Program-made: the position numbers and the translations under genes
Source: Todiramphus chloris collaris
Lineage: Eukaryota; Chordata; Aves; Coraciiformes; Alcedinidae
Direction: 5' to 3'
Length of the DNA: 64,000 nucleotides
Assembly (NCBI GenBank): GCA_025345505.1
Contig: JANVCC010000261.1
Location: 173,621 to 237,620, forward strand
Notes under the pieces: model-generated
Databases searched by the model: none
Told to the model about the DNA's origin: nothing
Seen by the model: the letters and a program-made list of their open reading frames with translations, nothing else
In this document: in pieces, positions 63,739 through 64,000 of the stretch
How the letters are laid out: the number at the start of each line of letters is the position of its first letter
Numbering within the stretch: the first letter of the stretch is position 1

Positions 63739-64000
63739 TTCCTTTTAGCCTAGAGATCCAGCTTCACAGATGAAAACATCCATTTTGAAAAGACAAGATC
63801 CAGGAAAAGGAGGCAGGGACTGAGTTGGGTTGGGGGAGGTTGGTTAGGTTGGAGGATGGAAACGGGACTCTGTTATTGTCTCTGCTGTAAAGCTCACAGT
63901 TTCTGAGGGAAAAGCTCTACCATTAAGCAAGTGGTTTCAGAAGGGCAGTGAGGTGAAAAATAAATCCCACCCCTGCCAGCCCCTCTCCTTTGGAGGTAAT

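Larger units (their letters stand above)
11652..64000 (+). other. COLEC12: COLEC12 intron 2 (phase 1), continuing past right edge
   Basis: From the donor at 11652 to the end of the window I find no further COLEC12 exon. The exon encoding the membrane segment should carry the sequence just after YKRFG, and I do not see it. The intron therefore exceeds 52 kb. Repeats and compositional features inside it are listed separately. Gene-free stretches without anything specific include 11652-13520, 14111-16803, 16881-17990, 18560-23290, 24462-25960, 28035-33377 and 37126-41213. Most of 41448-53560, 54520-59290 and 62775-64000 is also unremarkable. Confidence 0.8.

Noticed and set aside
11652..64000. 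Searched for COLEC12 exon 3 (membrane segment, residues after YKRFG)
   Set aside because: No stretch reads as the expected Cys-containing juxtamembrane segment followed by a hydrophobic helix in + phase, so intron 2 is taken to extend beyond the window.
1..64000. tRNA or rRNA genes, CRISPR arrays, bacterial or phage-like operons
   Set aside because: None visible; the only tRNA-like piece is the A box of the MIR candidate at 7231.

Overview
The window is vertebrate, almost certainly avian, nuclear DNA. Two things show this: at least ten CR1-type LINE fragments whose 3' ends carry the bird-style (CATAGAAT)n tail, and two exons of a recognisable vertebrate gene separated by a long intron with GT-AG boundaries. 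I cannot name the species.

The only protein-coding gene I can support is the 5' end of COLEC12 (collectin-12, also CL-P1, SRCL or SCARA4), on the + strand. Exon 1 runs off the left edge. It holds GC- and CpG-rich 5' UTR, a start-stop micro-uORF (54-59) and the first seven coding bases (77-83). Exon 2 (11601-11651, 51 nt) encodes the rest of the N-terminal cytoplasmic tail visible here, giving MKDDFAEEEEVQSFGYKRF plus the first base of the next Gly codon. The transmembrane-segment exon and everything after it lie beyond the right edge, so about 52 kb of the window (11652-64000) is intron 2.

Region by region: 1-83 is the first exon. 84-11600 is intron 1. It opens with a G-rich minisatellite (151-650) rich in G-quadruplex motifs, and holds a candidate MIR SINE (7231-7331), a sense CR1 tail (8030-8094) and an antisense CR1 (9111-9497). 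11652-41447 is the CR1-rich part of intron 2, with seven further CR1 copies, the longest about 2.4 kb (34710-37125), a (CCCTTT)n tract (16804-16880), a GC-rich pocket with a 36-bp triple repeat (23290-24060), and a candidate ancient repeat near 28 kb. 41448-64000 has no CR1 that I can see. It does hold a near-identical 70-bp duplication at 53.8 and 54.4 kb, each copy behind a splice-acceptor-like tract, a diverged pair of unclassified repeats at 59.3 and 62.4 kb, and small simple repeats.

I see no operon, CRISPR array, phage or other gene system; nearly all other open frames are chance or repeat-derived. The most interesting leads are the symmetric exon 2 that carries the whole endocytic motif, the start-stop uORF with the G-rich minisatellite beside exon 1, the duplicated cryptic-exon-like block, and the unclassified repeat pair.
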